Below, piece after piece: positions 1 to 14,500 of a DNA stretch of 64,000 bases (position 1 is the stretch's first letter; each line of letters opens with the position of its first letter). The notes under the pieces were generated by a model. It made no database searches. It was not told the origin of the DNA and saw only the letters and a program-made list of their open reading frames with translations. The position numbers and the translations under genes are program-made. The DNA comes from Monarcha castaneiventris obscurior (taxonomy: Eukaryota > Chordata > Aves > Passeriformes > Monarchidae), in NCBI GenBank assembly GCA_026261815.1, contig JAMPIT010000476.1, forward strand, positions 4,429,501 through 4,493,500, written 5' to 3'.

Positions 1-3000
1 CGGCTCAGAAGAGCACAGATAAGCTGGGAAGGAAATCACCAGAGAACAGAAATAAGGGATCTAGTCAGATTCTAAAAGCCAAATAGCTGAACACATTACC
101 CCAGCTGATGCAAGAATGAGATGGTTGAAGCAAAACTGCCAGCACTACTGCCAGGGATGGAACTATAGCAGTAACCAGAAGCAGTATTTTAACTTCCAAA
201 ACCAGCTGAACTGGACTGAAAAAGCTTACAGAGAGTGCAGTGCCCAGCCTGCTGCCAAGCACAACATGAGCTCTCCAACCACAGCCCTGAAAACTGCAGA
301 ACCCACCAAAAATGCACTAACGAACAGAAACTGGGATCTCTTGTAGCCTTTAAAGCTGACCCATGGAGGTGACCTTACACTGAAGCAGCAGCAGATTTTG
401 GACTGGCAAAGACTGCATGAAACACCCTCCCCCAGCCCTGAGGAGATACCTGAGTGGGGAGGCACCTGCATCACAGGCCAACCTTATGGCCTGGGGGACA
501 GCCAGGACATGCACTTCCAGACCCTGCAGAGGGGTTTGCAAACAGCTCGGGTTTTCAGAGCACTTCTGATCCCCTCTCAATAAAAGCAGCTTTATTTAGG
601 GAAAATCCCAGTCTCCAGGTGATCTCAAAATGTCTCTCAACAAAACCCGAAAAACGCCTTCCCCCACAGTATGTCTCTTTACATCTAAATATATCCTGTA
701 TGCTCTAGTTTAAAGAATGACTACTGGAAAAGAAAGCACTTGTTTGGAAATAACTCAGAACAAGGTTTTCTGTTTATTTTCTTCTCTGTAAAAACCCCTC
801 ATGACTGAGATTTCTCTGCATTTCTCATGAAAAAGGGAGAAACCTGGAAACTCAGACTTTGTTCACCCTCTTTCCTGAACACTAACATCACCTTTAAGTT
901 TATCAGAGAAAAAAGCAACCAAAATTTTTAGTAAAGAAGTACAGAAGAATCCCAGTGCCAAACATTTGCAGTGGCAGGCAGAATACTATGGTTTGCTCCA
1001 GAAAAACACTTGCATTTCCTTAATACTCTAAACCTCTTCAGCAGCTGTGGGAAGTTGAGCTGGCAAGCAGAGATTCAATATTATTTAGAGATTACAGTTC
1101 TTCAGCATCATTGCTGGTGATACTTCATTCCTGAAAGCAATAAGGAAGCAGCAAAGCAAACCAAGTGCCTGAACTTGCTAGTTCAATTTGCCAAGAATAT
1201 TTATGTAAGCCAGCAAAACGGTGAACTTTGACAGACACAGGGTGCTCCAAAATGTTCATCTTCACTGCTCAGAACTTGTTCCAGACTCCTGTAGGACTTT
1301 TTTAATGTTGAATACAAGCAATAAAACAGAAAGTAATTTATAACAATCATAATCCATTCAGTACCCAGAACCTTTCATCAGGCCTATGAGTTCCCACTGA
1401 AACTGGATTTATCAAGATAAACTGTAGATGCTCTACAAAATAAGCAGACCGAGGTAAATGAGGCATGAACAAGCTGAGTTTAAATGAGAGGCTGCTCTTC
1501 CCTAGCAGGATATTAAGGTTCACTGCAGGGAGGGATTAGCAAGGAGCCTATCCAGGAATAAGATAGTTACTCTGCTTGTGAACAAGATCATACCATCAGA
1601 TCATTCATGGAGACCAAACCCCGCAGCCAGACCAGTCTCAGCCCCATGAAAACATTCTCCTCTAATGCCTTTGCTGATGCAATCAGCTAACTCTAACATG
1701 ACAGTGATGCTAAGAGCAAGGAATAGACATCAGCATCATTTTGTGGTCAGTGCTCCTGCTCATGGATGAGGCACGGCACATCTGAAACTAGGTACGCACA
1801 CTCATGCTGTCAAAGAGCATCTCTGTCACATGAACAGCTGAGGACCATCAGTGGGGATGAGACAAGGCCAAGTACCACAACATTAGGATGGAATTTATCC
1901 TTAATTTTATGCTGTCCTCACTCAGAGGACCACACTCAGCCTCTGATTTTCACCACGTGACTACAGCTAATACCAAGCACATCAACCTTTCCATCAGAGC
2001 CTATGGCTAATCATACAAAAGAAATGTAATTATGCATGTGACATGTTTCCAGCACAATCCTGGTGAGCCCAAGCACTCCAGAGCACCAGTGTATTTTCTA
2101 CCACTTCCAGAGTGTCTATTTTGAACCTTCATTTCCATCACCATGAAGCAAAGGTCTGCTCACAGCAAGCACCTTGAAACTGGCTGAAGGGAAACATTGG
2201 AAGGGAGGCAGTGATACAACTGTTTCACCTAGAGATTTTTTGTTACATATAGCATATGTTATGTAATCATACATAAATGTTCGTGTAACTATAAATTACA
2301 AATTAAGCTATTCCCTGCTTTGACACCTGAATTAGCAAGAATACTGCAGACAGAGATGACCCCCCATGATCCTTAGTGGGAGCATCTGTTTGCAGATGTC
2401 AACCTCAAACACAGAGTAGATTCCACTCAGAAGAGGTCCTCTTGGAGAACTGACGGAGAGTGAATTCACTCACAGGAGAAAAGCCCAAAGTTACTCATGC
2501 AATAGCTTGGAAAATGTGGTGATAATTTTGGAACCAAGATAGGCCCAGGAGACTCAGCAGGAGCAGCAGCAGTCTGCTGGCAGAGGACAGAGAACAGAGA
2601 AACAAAAGCTAAAGGAGCCTCAGAGTCAGGAACTGTGGGAGACAAGATGAAATGTTGAATTTCCAGAGATTAGAGCATTGTTTCCATTAAACTACACCAA
2701 ATTCTGCCACTAAACTGATTCAGTCTTCTGAGCTGTCCTAGATGTTGATAAATCTATTTCAACTTATCGATAAATAGATATTGGATCTTGGTATGGCTGA
2801 GATTCAGGCAGCCCCATAGCAAATCCTGGCAGCACTGGGCCGTTGTGTAACAGGATACTGCATGCCTGCAGCTTCCACTTGCTGGGCTTTGTCATACACC
2901 AGGAAAAGCAAGGAATCACAAAAACATCTGGTGGATCCAAAGAGGGAAAGATAGTTGCAAAAATTCTCCATTCAGTGGGAAGGCAGAGGAGAGCTGCAGC

Positions 3001-6000
3001 ATGCATATGACACTTCAAATGTCAAGAAAACTTTTAACTTTTGTCTTTTATTGTACTCCAGCTGTCATATGATTTACACAATACAATGCAGGAAGAGCAA
3101 AGGATAACTTAACTACATCCCCTTTTTTCTGGGACACATCTAACGTATTTCTCCAGTGTAGATCTCCCCTGCTTCAGACACTTCCTATCTGCACTCAAAA
3201 GTAGCAAGTGGTCAACACATTCTCAGAGCCTGATAAAAATCAAAGGCAAGTGTTTTCAACAAAATCCTCTTTGTTACTGCACTCTGATGGCTACTGAAAC
3301 TGCCAACCTGTTCAGAGAGATGCTTTAACGATGAAGCATCATTTAAAAATGCATTTGCAGCTGTGCATATTTCACTTCAATCACTCAATTGTGAATTATA
3401 CCTCAGCAAGCCCTTGAAAAAAAAGAGGTGGGCTGTCAGGGGGATGTGAAGGGGGAGAGAAAAGAAAGGAATTTCTACCAAACAAAAGAGCTCCAAGAAA
3501 CTGATACAACTTTGCTGGAAGCTATTCCCAGCCCACTCAACATTTTTTACTGTATACAGACATACCAGAATCCCAACAAGGGGCATTTTTTCCCAGCTAA
3601 AATACGAACCATCAGCAAATCTGACCACCACCAGAGAGAAATACGACAACCTAGTGGATGCAAAGCAAAGCAGAGTGAAATAATCTTAGAGCTATGTAAA
3701 ACCAAGAGCTACCTTTGAGAGCTCACCGTGGTGGCAGCCTCACTCAAGCACTGCCCAGGGCCCAGCACACTGCTTGGTAAAGCAAGCGTCCTGTTTGCTC
3801 AACTGACAAAAGTTGTTTACATAAGATAAAAGTACACAACATACAAAGCACTTTTCCAGGCCTCCCCTGAAGGCCTGTGAAGAACTGTACAACTTTGCCA
3901 ATGTTCACCAGGCAGTTTTAGTGTCCAGTCTGCATTGCTTTAGGGACTCAGAGCCACAGCAGTGGCCGGTGGCAATGCTGAGAGAGGCCGGGGCAGAAGT
4001 TAATACCACAGAACACTGGAGACAGCACATGGTTGGGATGTTGGTGGGGTTGGGCTAAACCTATCCACAACCCAGCTCTGGACCAGATCCTGTACTCAAG
4101 CACCTGGGTGCAACTGTTTTTTTTGATCCAGAGATCCTCTTGATCACAAGTGCTGTGCGAAGGTGGAAACACCAGGAATCAGGCTACTGGAACCTGCAGG
4201 AGAGCAGTGGTGCCAAGCAAACCTGAGCATGCAAACCCAGACAAGGCAGATGGGTCCAAATGCAGCACCATCAGCACGTGTGAGGAGAGCTGAGCACTTT
4301 GCACTCCACACAGGCACAGCAAGGGGCCAGCAGTAGAAAGCTGGCCTTGAATGCAGGTGCAGCAGGAACACAAACAGCCGCTTGGACGTTTAGCTTATGA
4401 TCCTGGAACAAGGAAACAATTGAATGAACAATAAAAGCTTATTATAAATGTTTTTTTAAAGACACCCAGCAGGACCTGCCATTTAGGTGTTAGAAAAACA
4501 GGAGCATGCTGACCGAAGGCTGAACTGAGAAAATCAATCTCTGAAATCCCTTTTCCCTGGAAAAAGCTCCATATGCTTGCTTGAACTAAGCACTATCCAG
4601 GCTTCTGATCCTCAGGCACATCCCCATGGACCAAGCGTAAGAAGCCACCAAAGTTTTGTCTCAGTGAGCAGCTTTACACCTGAGCTGTGAATGCTACATA
4701 TTAGGAGGAAAAAATCCTCTGATCTGCTTTGGTATCTGCAAGTGGCTGTCTCAGATCCTCACTGGGACTGAACATGAACAGGCAAACCTTATCCAAGTAC
4801 CTGGAGATACTCAAAGTCTATTTGTGAAGCAAGGACAAAGCCTACACTAATGGTCTTCAACTCCATTAAGCAAAATAAAGCAGAATCCTGGAAGAAAGAA
4901 GATACAGATCCCTCTAGCCTGAAGGAAATCGGAGCACCTTAAACTCTTGCATACTCTCAGGCACAGCAGAGGGAAGAGGTAGAAGAGCAAATAAAAGGGA
5001 GTTCAGCCCCTAGCAAGCCACCAGCAACATGAAATATATATGATCCAGTTCTTGCAGTTCTCAGCTTTCCTTGCAAATCCTTCATTTTGAGGCAGTGGGT
5101 GCAACTTGATCAGGAAGGCAGCATATCATCTTTCTACTACTTAGAAAGCATGCAGGTATATTTTCATTAAAGATGGCATTTTGGAAGGATCCTTTTGATG
5201 CTGAAAACTGCTCATCTGAGAGGAAGAGATCACAGAGGAAAGGCTGCAGGACAACCCCAAGTAACTCAGAGCAGACCCTGCAAAGTGTAAACCACCAGGC
5301 GGATGGAAAAGCAGAAACGGGAGGAGGGCAGGATTAGAAGTGCTATAGATTTATGATAAGTGATGCTCTAACAATAGCTTTATTTTAAGAAGGAAGCTCT
5401 TCCTGCTGTAGTTAATCTAGTTAGTCTGCCCATACATATATGCACTGGGAAAGGACTGCATACGGGACAGGCAACTCCTCAGTCAAGTAAAACCACCCAT
5501 TTCAAAGCTCACACAATACCTACCCAGTAACATGGACCATGGCAGAGGGGAAGGAAAGAGTTGCTCCCCTCAGCAGCTGTCAAGGGCTGTTCAGGGGATC
5601 TGTTCCAGCCTTTACATAGGCTAGATGTCCCAGGAAGGTCTTTTTCAGCCATGTTTTCCATTTTCATAATTTCTCCCCACCCTGAAAGGTCATGCAGATG
5701 AAAACATCAATTTAACTAATGCCAGATGGAAGACAAGTTAAGCCATATGAATATTTGCTGATTGTATAATTACCTTCATTTCTTGCAGAAACATGGAAAT
5801 GCTTACAGTCACTGGCAGATTATTTTGTATATAAACAAACATTTCTAGGCTGTTTGTACTTTAAAGAAATTAAGTCCACATGGTTTTGACCAACTGCTCC
5901 ATCACCACGTGGCACATGCACGAAAAAAACAACCCTGAATTTGAAACTACACCAGGAGGTTGCAGACACCCATCTTCCCCAAGAGCCCAAAAATAACACT

Positions 6001-8682
6001 TTTTAAATGGGCTCATCAACTCACAGCTATAGATTTACTGGATAGAAACTTAAGATGCTTTGTACTCAGTGTTAAATATACCAAATTATTTTCTGCAGAC
6101 CTCAAGGTCATTTAATTTACCTCTTATGGGCCCCAACACATCAGCAAGGAAAAGAGCACTGAAACGTTCAGGCTCATTTGCTCCTGAGCCAGAGCAGTAT
6201 GGCAATGGGCAGTGTCAACAACAAACACACCAAACCATGTGCCAGAACTTCCACAGGGGACTTAGGCAAAATCTACAGGGAAACTTCATGTGTGCAGGTA
6301 AGGACAACACTGAGAAACTGATACGGATGCAGCTCTGCAAGTCTCACTCTGACTATAAAGCCACAAGCAATTAAAGATCCAGCGCACAGATGTCGATTAC
6401 TGAATGGAGCCGGTTGTATTTGTAGGTGTCCCATTAGAAGCCAGGAGCACATGTTTAAATTTGCATAAGAATCGGTGTGAAAGATTCAGTTACATCCCCA
6501 GCAATCTCCAGCAGCTTTGGTTACACTGCCAATTACTCAAGTTAGAAAGTGTCTGTTTGACAATCTCATTGCAAAGAGCCCAGCTCCCAAAACCTTCTTC
6601 CTACCAGAGACCTCCCCGTAGAGCCAAATAAAAGGAAAAGACCACCTCCACTCCAACCATCTCTTCACCCTGACCCTCTCTGTGGCTCTGACAACAACAG
6701 CCCCAAGCTGGAGAACACACACAAACCTTTGGACCACCCAGGGTTTATAGCACGGAGCTAAAACACCAGCCTCTAAACAAGGGGCTGGACTTCTCCCACA
6801 GCCATTCAGAGTCATTTCCTTGGCCCGAAGAGAAACTCCACTAAATTAGAAACGTGGTGCACTGCTACGTTAAGTGGGTTACTTGCTCTATCCTCATCTG
6901 CAGACTCTACCTGCACAACCATTTGGATCATCATGCAAAGCACAGCAGAGAACAGATCCAACTGAACACAGCCCACTTCCTCACCACTGCCCCCCAATAA
7001 ACCTCCACCCTGATGATCCACTTTACCATGTGAACTCTCAAATGCTTGCACTGGCACAAAGCAGAAGGTGCTGGCAAGCAGCTGCTAAAGTGGGTAGTTT
7101 ACAAAAAGCCACCAGACACACCAGCTTCAGAGGAGCAGGTTAAAGCCACCTCTAACCTCACCTGGAGGGTGTCAGGACAGTACAACAGCTCTGCACACAT
7201 CAGAGAGAGCTCTTCAGTGAGTGAGCTGCTGGAGCGTTGCTGTAACTGGCAGAAGAGGTAAATACTTGTGTCCTACACCCCCAAACACCCACTGCACAGA
7301 TGGAACAGTAAGAAGACAGCCCTGATGGAGGCTGCCCACATCTGGGAGACTGGGACTACAATTGCTCTGCTGAGAACAGCAAGGGCCCTGTCTCCGTTAC
7401 AAACCACCGTGATCACACAGCTGAGGCAGCACTGAAATCAGGACACACAGAACAAGGTGAAGTGAAGACTGCACACATAAGATCGGGAAGTTTGCAGGAC
7501 TGTCCTAAGATTAGACTCCATAATACAGACACCCATTTTCAGCACAGCCCCTCCAGAGGCAATCAAACTGAGCTCCAGCACAGCCTGCAGCTGAAGTGTG
7601 CAATCCCTGAAGAAACTCAAGACTGAGTGACCTCAAACGATCCTGCTATATTTGTAAAATCGTGTGTGAGGAGATGTCCTCCAACAACCCTATGACTTTC
7701 GCAGGAGTTACACCACCAAACCAGCTCCCGAAAAGAGAAAGGAACCCGTGTCTCCAGCATAGAAAATGGGGTTGCTTTCTGAAGACCTAGGGCCACAGTC
7801 CCAAAGCCAAATGCATCCAAAGAGAAAGCCATGCCTCCAGCTGCTCCAACAGAACCTCACAAGCTGTTCACAGACCGACATTTCAAGCTAGTACAAAGCT
7901 CCCCAGACTCTCGCTTCTGTGATTTCAGGATGTACTGCTAAGTGGGCAGCAAACTCTGCAGTAGAAAGAAGGCTGTGCTCCTCCATGGCTGGCACTCAGC
8001 AGCTGCCAAGACAGCTACGAAATATGGTGGTGCACCAGCTGGAGAAAGCCATGTACTAAATGGAAAGGAAGGGTGGGAATGGCCTCAGACATCCTAATGG
8101 TGAAACCGCACCCATATATAAATTACTAGGAGACCACACTGCTGTGAAAGGGCACCTTGTCCACCATACTGTGTGTTCCCACTCTTGATCTAAGACACCT
8201 GCTCACAGGTTTTTTTGTTTGTTTGTTTGGAGCTCTTCTGCAGGTGGGCAGAGCACTGCAAATTGTTTCTCACTCCCAAAGCAGCAGAATGTCTGTGCAG
8301 GCTCCTCTGACAGAACACCCTGGTAAGCAGCTGCAAGAAAGGGAACTGCACTGGCATGAAAATCCTACATAAGCTCTTTTCATGACAAGTCACTGCCAAG
8401 CTACGATCTCATCGCTTTAATGAGAGCACCCACCAGACCAACGTGCTCCAAAGGCACAGGCACCATCAGCTCCACACGAATGATGTGCCCCAGCCCCCGC
8501 AGCTGTTCCCTCTGTGCTTCGTGCTCCCACAGAGGACAAGCCTAGCTGGCCACAGGAGCGTGTCACCAGCCTGCCACAACAGCACGGGCATGGCACGGGG
8601 TAGCACAGCTGGGGCCCTCAGCAGAGAATTCCCCACTGCCACCCAGCGCAGCAGGAGCCAGGACACGCACGGGATCGCTCAC

Positions 8683-8742
8683 AGGATGCGGCGGACGTGA
8701 TACTCGTGGATCTTTGCCTGGTTCTCGGAAGCTGGGGCGTAT
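8683..8742 (-). CDS. Candidate 60-nt cassette exon, minus strand (speculative)
   Basis: A small CpG- and GC3-rich island sits in otherwise CpG-poor DNA. On the minus strand it is preceded by AG (after GTTAACGC) and followed by GTGAGCG, a good donor. The 60 nt keep phase 2, matching the end of PACS-like exon 1. In that phase the peptide is open and reads Y-A-P-A-S followed by ENQAKIHEYHVRRI and a split Leu codon. The polypyrimidine tract is weak and I do not recognise the peptide in any PACS protein. It could instead be the end of another gene (an in-frame TGA follows if read through), a conserved non-coding element or chance. Confidence 0.25.
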
Positions 8743-11526
8743 CTGCGTTAACCACATTCCCTGGGCAGACTGTCCTCTCAGCAGAAAGGGGATACAGACT
8801 TATATGGACTATATATAGATAAGGCTTCCTAAGAATCTCCCGATGGGGGTTATTCTCTGCTCTATATCTGGATCTGGCCTAGTGCCTGTTGGGAAACACG
8901 TACCAGACAAGCGCATGTGCAAATTGCAGCCTGTTTCGGCCATAAATCAGAGCCCTGCACTAGAAACCCCTGAAACACCGGCCAGAACCACATTACGAGC
9001 TCCATGGTTTTCCCATGTCTCCATTTACAGCCTTCCATGTGTCTCCCTGCAGAGGTAAAGATCCCTTTAGAGATCTCTCCCCTACTCCTGATATTTACTT
9101 GCCAGCAGTGAGGAGCACCTCCAAGCCCTTGCACAGCAATGGCTTTGTAGAAAAATAAAAAGAGCAAGAAAAATTTTTGAACAATTGAACTCAACAGAGC
9201 AAAGGGATCTGATTAAAGCAGACAGCGTCTTTCTTCAGAAGATTTTAAACAGCAAAATAAAGTGCTTTGTTGAGCAGTGAACATTTCACTTCACTCTGCA
9301 CACATAGGCATACCCTTCATGTCCTGCTCCTTCACAGCCTCACACCTTCAAACCTCCACCTCTTCCCAGAACACACACTAAAAAAAAGTCATCCTGGATC
9401 ACCTGGTTTGTTCCTTTTTTTTTTTTTACTTTTTAGAACAAAACCAACTACCTCCCTGAGGTCCAGAAGGACCTGCAAGCTATTTGGTTGCTGCAAGCAA
9501 GGATTTGGTTAAACACCAACATTCCCCCTTGGCTAGTCCCTTTCACTTTCCTCCTACAGGCTCCAGAGCACCTGATTGTCAGAAAGGTAAACAAGCAGGA
9601 GAGGGGAGTGGGTTTATCATTAGACCAAACTAGAGCTTAGGGAGGGAGGTACCACATGTTAGAGCACTGGGGGGAAAGTGGCTAAACTGCCATTTCCCAG
9701 CAACAGCAAAGCCATCACATTTATTTGGATGAGCCACAGCAAGAAACAGGACAAGGTAATGAAAACCTCACAGTGCCCAGGTGCTGTTCCCTGCCCAAAT
9801 AACACACACCATCCTTCAGGTATTTCCCAGCCCATTCAAACACTGATGAGACAAACAGTTAACCCTCCAAACCAGTACAAAGGCTATGGATGAGGAGCAC
9901 ACTTTGCACGACATCAAAGCTGATATTTTATGCTAATCCATCTGCTTACAGGAGAATAAATGCCATTTTCCTTGACAACTCTTCTGAAATCAGATCTGAG
10001 CAACCAAGCACATTTCAAACCCTTTTGAAACATCCATAAACCAAACGCTCTTACTTTCAGTGCAAAAATTCCCAGGAACAGCAGCTCATTCAGTGACTTC
10101 CACAAAACACACAACCCCCAGGAACTGCACCCAAAACACAGGTGCTGCCACACAGACCCCGAGCCAGGTGAGCACCTGAACACTGCCCAGCTTGCAGACC
10201 CCAGCTCTGGTTTATACACACGAGAGCCTCCACCAAGTAAACTTCACAGCATGCAGAAGCTGCTCAGTTTTACTTTTGTTGCGTACTTTAAAAATTAGAC
10301 TGCTTTCCTGCCGGAGCAGGGGAAGCATTTGAGCTCCTGATCAAAAATAGTTATTGCCCTGCAAGTAACTGTGCTGGAAGGCAGCCTGGCCTGCAGACCT
10401 GCAGCTGCTAGACGAGAAGGAACAAGCAGGCCACCTCAAAAGAAAGGCACAGCTTGTGACAAATGACACAGCCACATAAAGCTCTGTGGGAAAGGCTGAA
10501 GTGGTTCTAGAGGAGGAAACGTGTTCCAGACTCCAGCACACAACAAGAGAGCCCACACATCTGTTTCTCCAAACAAAAGGATCTCGTCTCCTCCTCACCT
10601 GGAGACCCTCCACTACAGCTGCACCAACCCAAGGACAGGGTCGTCACGTGTGGTAGCCCCTCATTTTTGAGGGATCCCTTCTCCAAGGATACTGGCAGCA
10701 GCAAGCACAGCACGCCCATCAAAGCTCTCTAGGCAATTCATTATTTTAAACAAATGAGTGATTAGCAAGGATTCACTCTCTCCTTGTGAAGCTGGCTGCA
10801 TGCCCTGCAAGCCTCCACATCACTGTACAGTATCATAATCCAATTAAACCTCACCATGAGAGAAGCTTCACACTATCACATTCAATTAGCCAGTTAAGCC
10901 TCTTATCATCTGCACATTAGGATCCATTCGGACTGAAACTCCCCCAGCACTGATTGGGCATCCTTCAGCCAAGCAAGGACACACAGATGTCACACCTGGA
11001 GCCGCAGGAGGACCATACCACCTAGGAAATTCATACTGCTGGCTTACAGGGAGGGAGAAACACAGGAAAAATAAAACACAGTGACCAGTTCCTGCCCACT
11101 CACAGTTACATGCTGAGGTGACTCGCTCCCCCTCATTCTCCTGCTCCCCAACTTCCCAGGGAAATGGGTCAATTCTGAAGGAACTCAAGGGGCCCAGAGG
11201 AATTTCAATGGAAAGGCAAAGACTAATAGAGGACCTGGCAACACAGAGTCATCTGGCAGCCAGCCACCAATTCCATAGGAAATACCCTCCCTAGAAGGTC
11301 ACTATAACGGTGGCAAAATTTGGCCCAAAAGAATTGGAAAAAGCTGCCAAGATGTGACGCAAATGAAGCCAGCGAGCAGGCCAGCTTCCTGCGTGAGGCC
11401 AAAACACGGAGCGCTCTTGGAAGAAAGAAAGATTAAGGGTTGCAAGGAACATAATGGCCTCTTGTAACAGCCGAGTTGTTGCTTTTCTTTTCTTGGCAGA
11501 AAAGAGGGATGTTTTGTTGCTGGTTG

Positions 11527-11570
11527 ATTAATCTATTATGCAAATCATTTCATAGCTAATTTGATACAGC
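11527..11570. promoter_or_regulatory. AT-rich block with octamer (POU) motif
   Basis: An intronic AT-rich block contains a perfect octamer motif ATGCAAAT at 11,538-11,545, flanked by homeodomain-like TTGATTAAT and GCTAATTT cores. The composition resembles vertebrate conserved non-coding elements. There is no direct evidence of function, and a single octamer in 64 kb is expected by chance, so this is a weak call. Confidence 0.15.
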
Positions 11571-14500
11571 CACAAGCTTGCCACAGAAATTGTCTGCCTG
11601 CTCAGAGCCGATGAAAGGTGGAGCATCAACGGCTCCATTTGACAAGCACTTCTATTGCCTGGACAAGCAGCTGCAGAGTCACCTCCTGCCAAGCAGGGCT
11701 GCAGGAGCACAGGCCAGACCTGCCAGGGACACGAGGGGAAGGTCCTTTGGGCACCTTCACTTCGTGGAAGGCAAGGAAAGAGGCCTTTCAAAAGAGCAGC
11801 CCATTCCTTCTGCTCCCAATATCCTTCTGCACTGGGTATGCATAAAGCATCCAGGTGAAAACCATGTAAAATCCCATCCAGAGACTTTGGCTAGCAGCTC
11901 TGAGATATTTAAGATCTGTTTCAGAGCTGGTTTTGACATGCACAAGTGTCACCTTAAAAGATGACTCAAAATAGGTCTAACTGGGACTCTGACTCCAACA
12001 AACCAGTCAGCCTCTAGACAGAACACTTCCACTGAATAATACAAGCATCCAAATTACATTCAGCAGTATCATACAAAGTGATAGGATTTACATGGGAAAT
12101 ACTTAGGGATCACTTGGGTTTGATCTCTTCTCCAAAGACTGAGGAGGAGAAATAGGATGTTCTAGCTCCAAGAAGGGTTGGTTCTGGCCACTGCACTTTA
12201 CTCCAAGCAATTTATGTCCATTGCTCAGCTGTGGATGATTTTCCTCATGCATCTCACACACTCAGCATCACCTTAGTGATATTTTTAAAGCCTGTCCTGT
12301 GCCCTCATTTGTATTCAATCTCCTTCCGAGGTAAAATGTTAGGCATTTCATGCTATTCAAACAAAGTCAAAACAAAGCCTCCAAATAAGCACTGCTGAAA
12401 CGTACCTAGTCATCTGAGTAATTAGACATTTTCCTAGTTCCAAATGTACTGAAAATCTATCGTCAGCTCCCAATGAATGTGCCAGAAGCTATCCTAACCA
12501 ACAAGAGTTGTCTCCTAAATGTTAGCACACCCACAGAATAGAAAGTTAAGATACATTTAAATTAACATCTCTCCCTATCTGAATTAATCAGAGTTTTTAA
12601 TTATGTAGCATCACCTGATCATAATTATTACTCCAGCAAGTTGTTCACCTTTCTCTGATGATATAATGCACAGTTGCCACTGCTCAAGCCAGGTCAGAAC
12701 ATGCTCTCACAGGCCAAGAGCAGCTCCCATTCCCAATGTAGGCATGCATTCCTCACACCAAGGGGCAATGTGTTTCACTTTCGAGTGAATTTGTGGCAAA
12801 TCCTCATGGGGAAGAGTCAGCTGTGGACTTCACACAGGTCACAAGCCCCTGAATGCTTTGCTAGTAGAAGGAATTACCACGTATGGGTGCAAACGTGCAG
12901 ATTGCTGGAGTGGCTCCATGCCCCAGCAGTCCTCACTGTGTCCCTCCTGGTCTCACATCTGTGGTGCTGTCACCTTTACATGCTCACAGAGCCCTCTGCA
13001 ACTCATTAGCCTCCAGGAAGCAGACAGCCAGAGAGGTCAGTGGAAGAGGATGGGAGCTGGCAGAGAGAGAGGAGCACATAGCCTGGGGCATGAGCAAACC
13101 ATTAGGATCCACTCAGCTGCCGTGAATCCGAAATCTCACTCCCATCAGTTTCCATTGCCCTTGGGGATGTCCGTACCAGGGCTGGTGTGAATGTCCGAGT
13201 GCTGCACGGCCATGCCACAGCACTGAGCAGTCACATCCCTGCACCCCCAACCTCCTGGGAGTCCAGGGGATGTGTGTGGATCCCTTCACGTTTCCTCACC
13301 TAGCAGGCAAGCTCCAGAGGTGAGCCAACATATGAAATGCTCAGGCAGTGCCCAGTCAACAACCTCAGATCTCCAGCACCGTTTTTTCACAGGTCTGTTC
13401 CACAGGCTTCTTCCTTCATATCTCCAAGGGACACTGGGTCACACCTGTTCCACATCCAGTTTGGATTTCAATACGCTGAAATTCATTTTACAGTTCAAAG
13501 CTTAGCAGCAATTTTTACAAGTTTGTGACAATTAAGGCAGTAGCCTGAAACAAAACCTACTCCAAATGGGAATACTGGCTATTACTGCCTTCTCTTGCTT
13601 CAGCAGACCCTTCCAGCAGAACTTTCCCCCCAAGACCACTCTTCCTCTGGACAACCTCTGCATGGTGCCATCTCCTCATGAGACTCCTTCAAGATGGGAC
13701 AGTACTGCATCCTGCCATTCACACCCACAGATTCATCAGAAGATTGGAAAGTAAAAAAACCAACACCAAAATCCACAGAAAAATTCTTACTTCCACTTTC
13801 TCAGTGTGAGGAAAATTAGAGGAAAAGGTGTTGATTCTCTTGCTGCCATGCAGCAAGAAGATCACTCTCAGTGTTTAGCGATGGTAGGGAGAACTTTATG
13901 TAGTGTAACCTTCCTCAAAGGAAAGTCTTTCAGTGCATAGAAGAAAGAAACAGCAGGAGAAGGTAGGCATCTCTCCCTTCTGGTATGCAGTGGATACGCC
14001 CAGATAGTGAGACATTTTGAGTCACATTTCTGGGATGACTAAAAGAAAGTAGTTGCATTTCAGAAGCACTATGGTCAAACCTCCCAGGAGCTACATGTGC
14101 TGAAGAATAAATCAGAAAATCATTTCTGCAGATGGCAGAAGAGTAAGAGAGGCCAGAACAAATGCAAAACACCACCTCACCTCATGTTTCACACTAAGCA
14201 CAGAACTGCAGAACAACACCATGACTCTTCACTATTATTCTTCCTTAAGTTTAGACATAGCCTTTTCACAGAAGGAAACTCCATGGATGCACCATGGCAG
14301 CCTTCCAGATTTTGCTGACACCCCACCCAAGCTGATTGGACTTTCAGAAAATGACCCACCAGAGTGTGTTGAAGAGCAATGCCTTCAAGATCTCCCTCCC
14401 ACAGTCCAGCTCTCAGCCATCATCTGGGAAGCATACACGCATCCACACGAGGCCCTCCACCTCAACACCCACCCACACAATTTAGAGCAGTGCAGGCACA

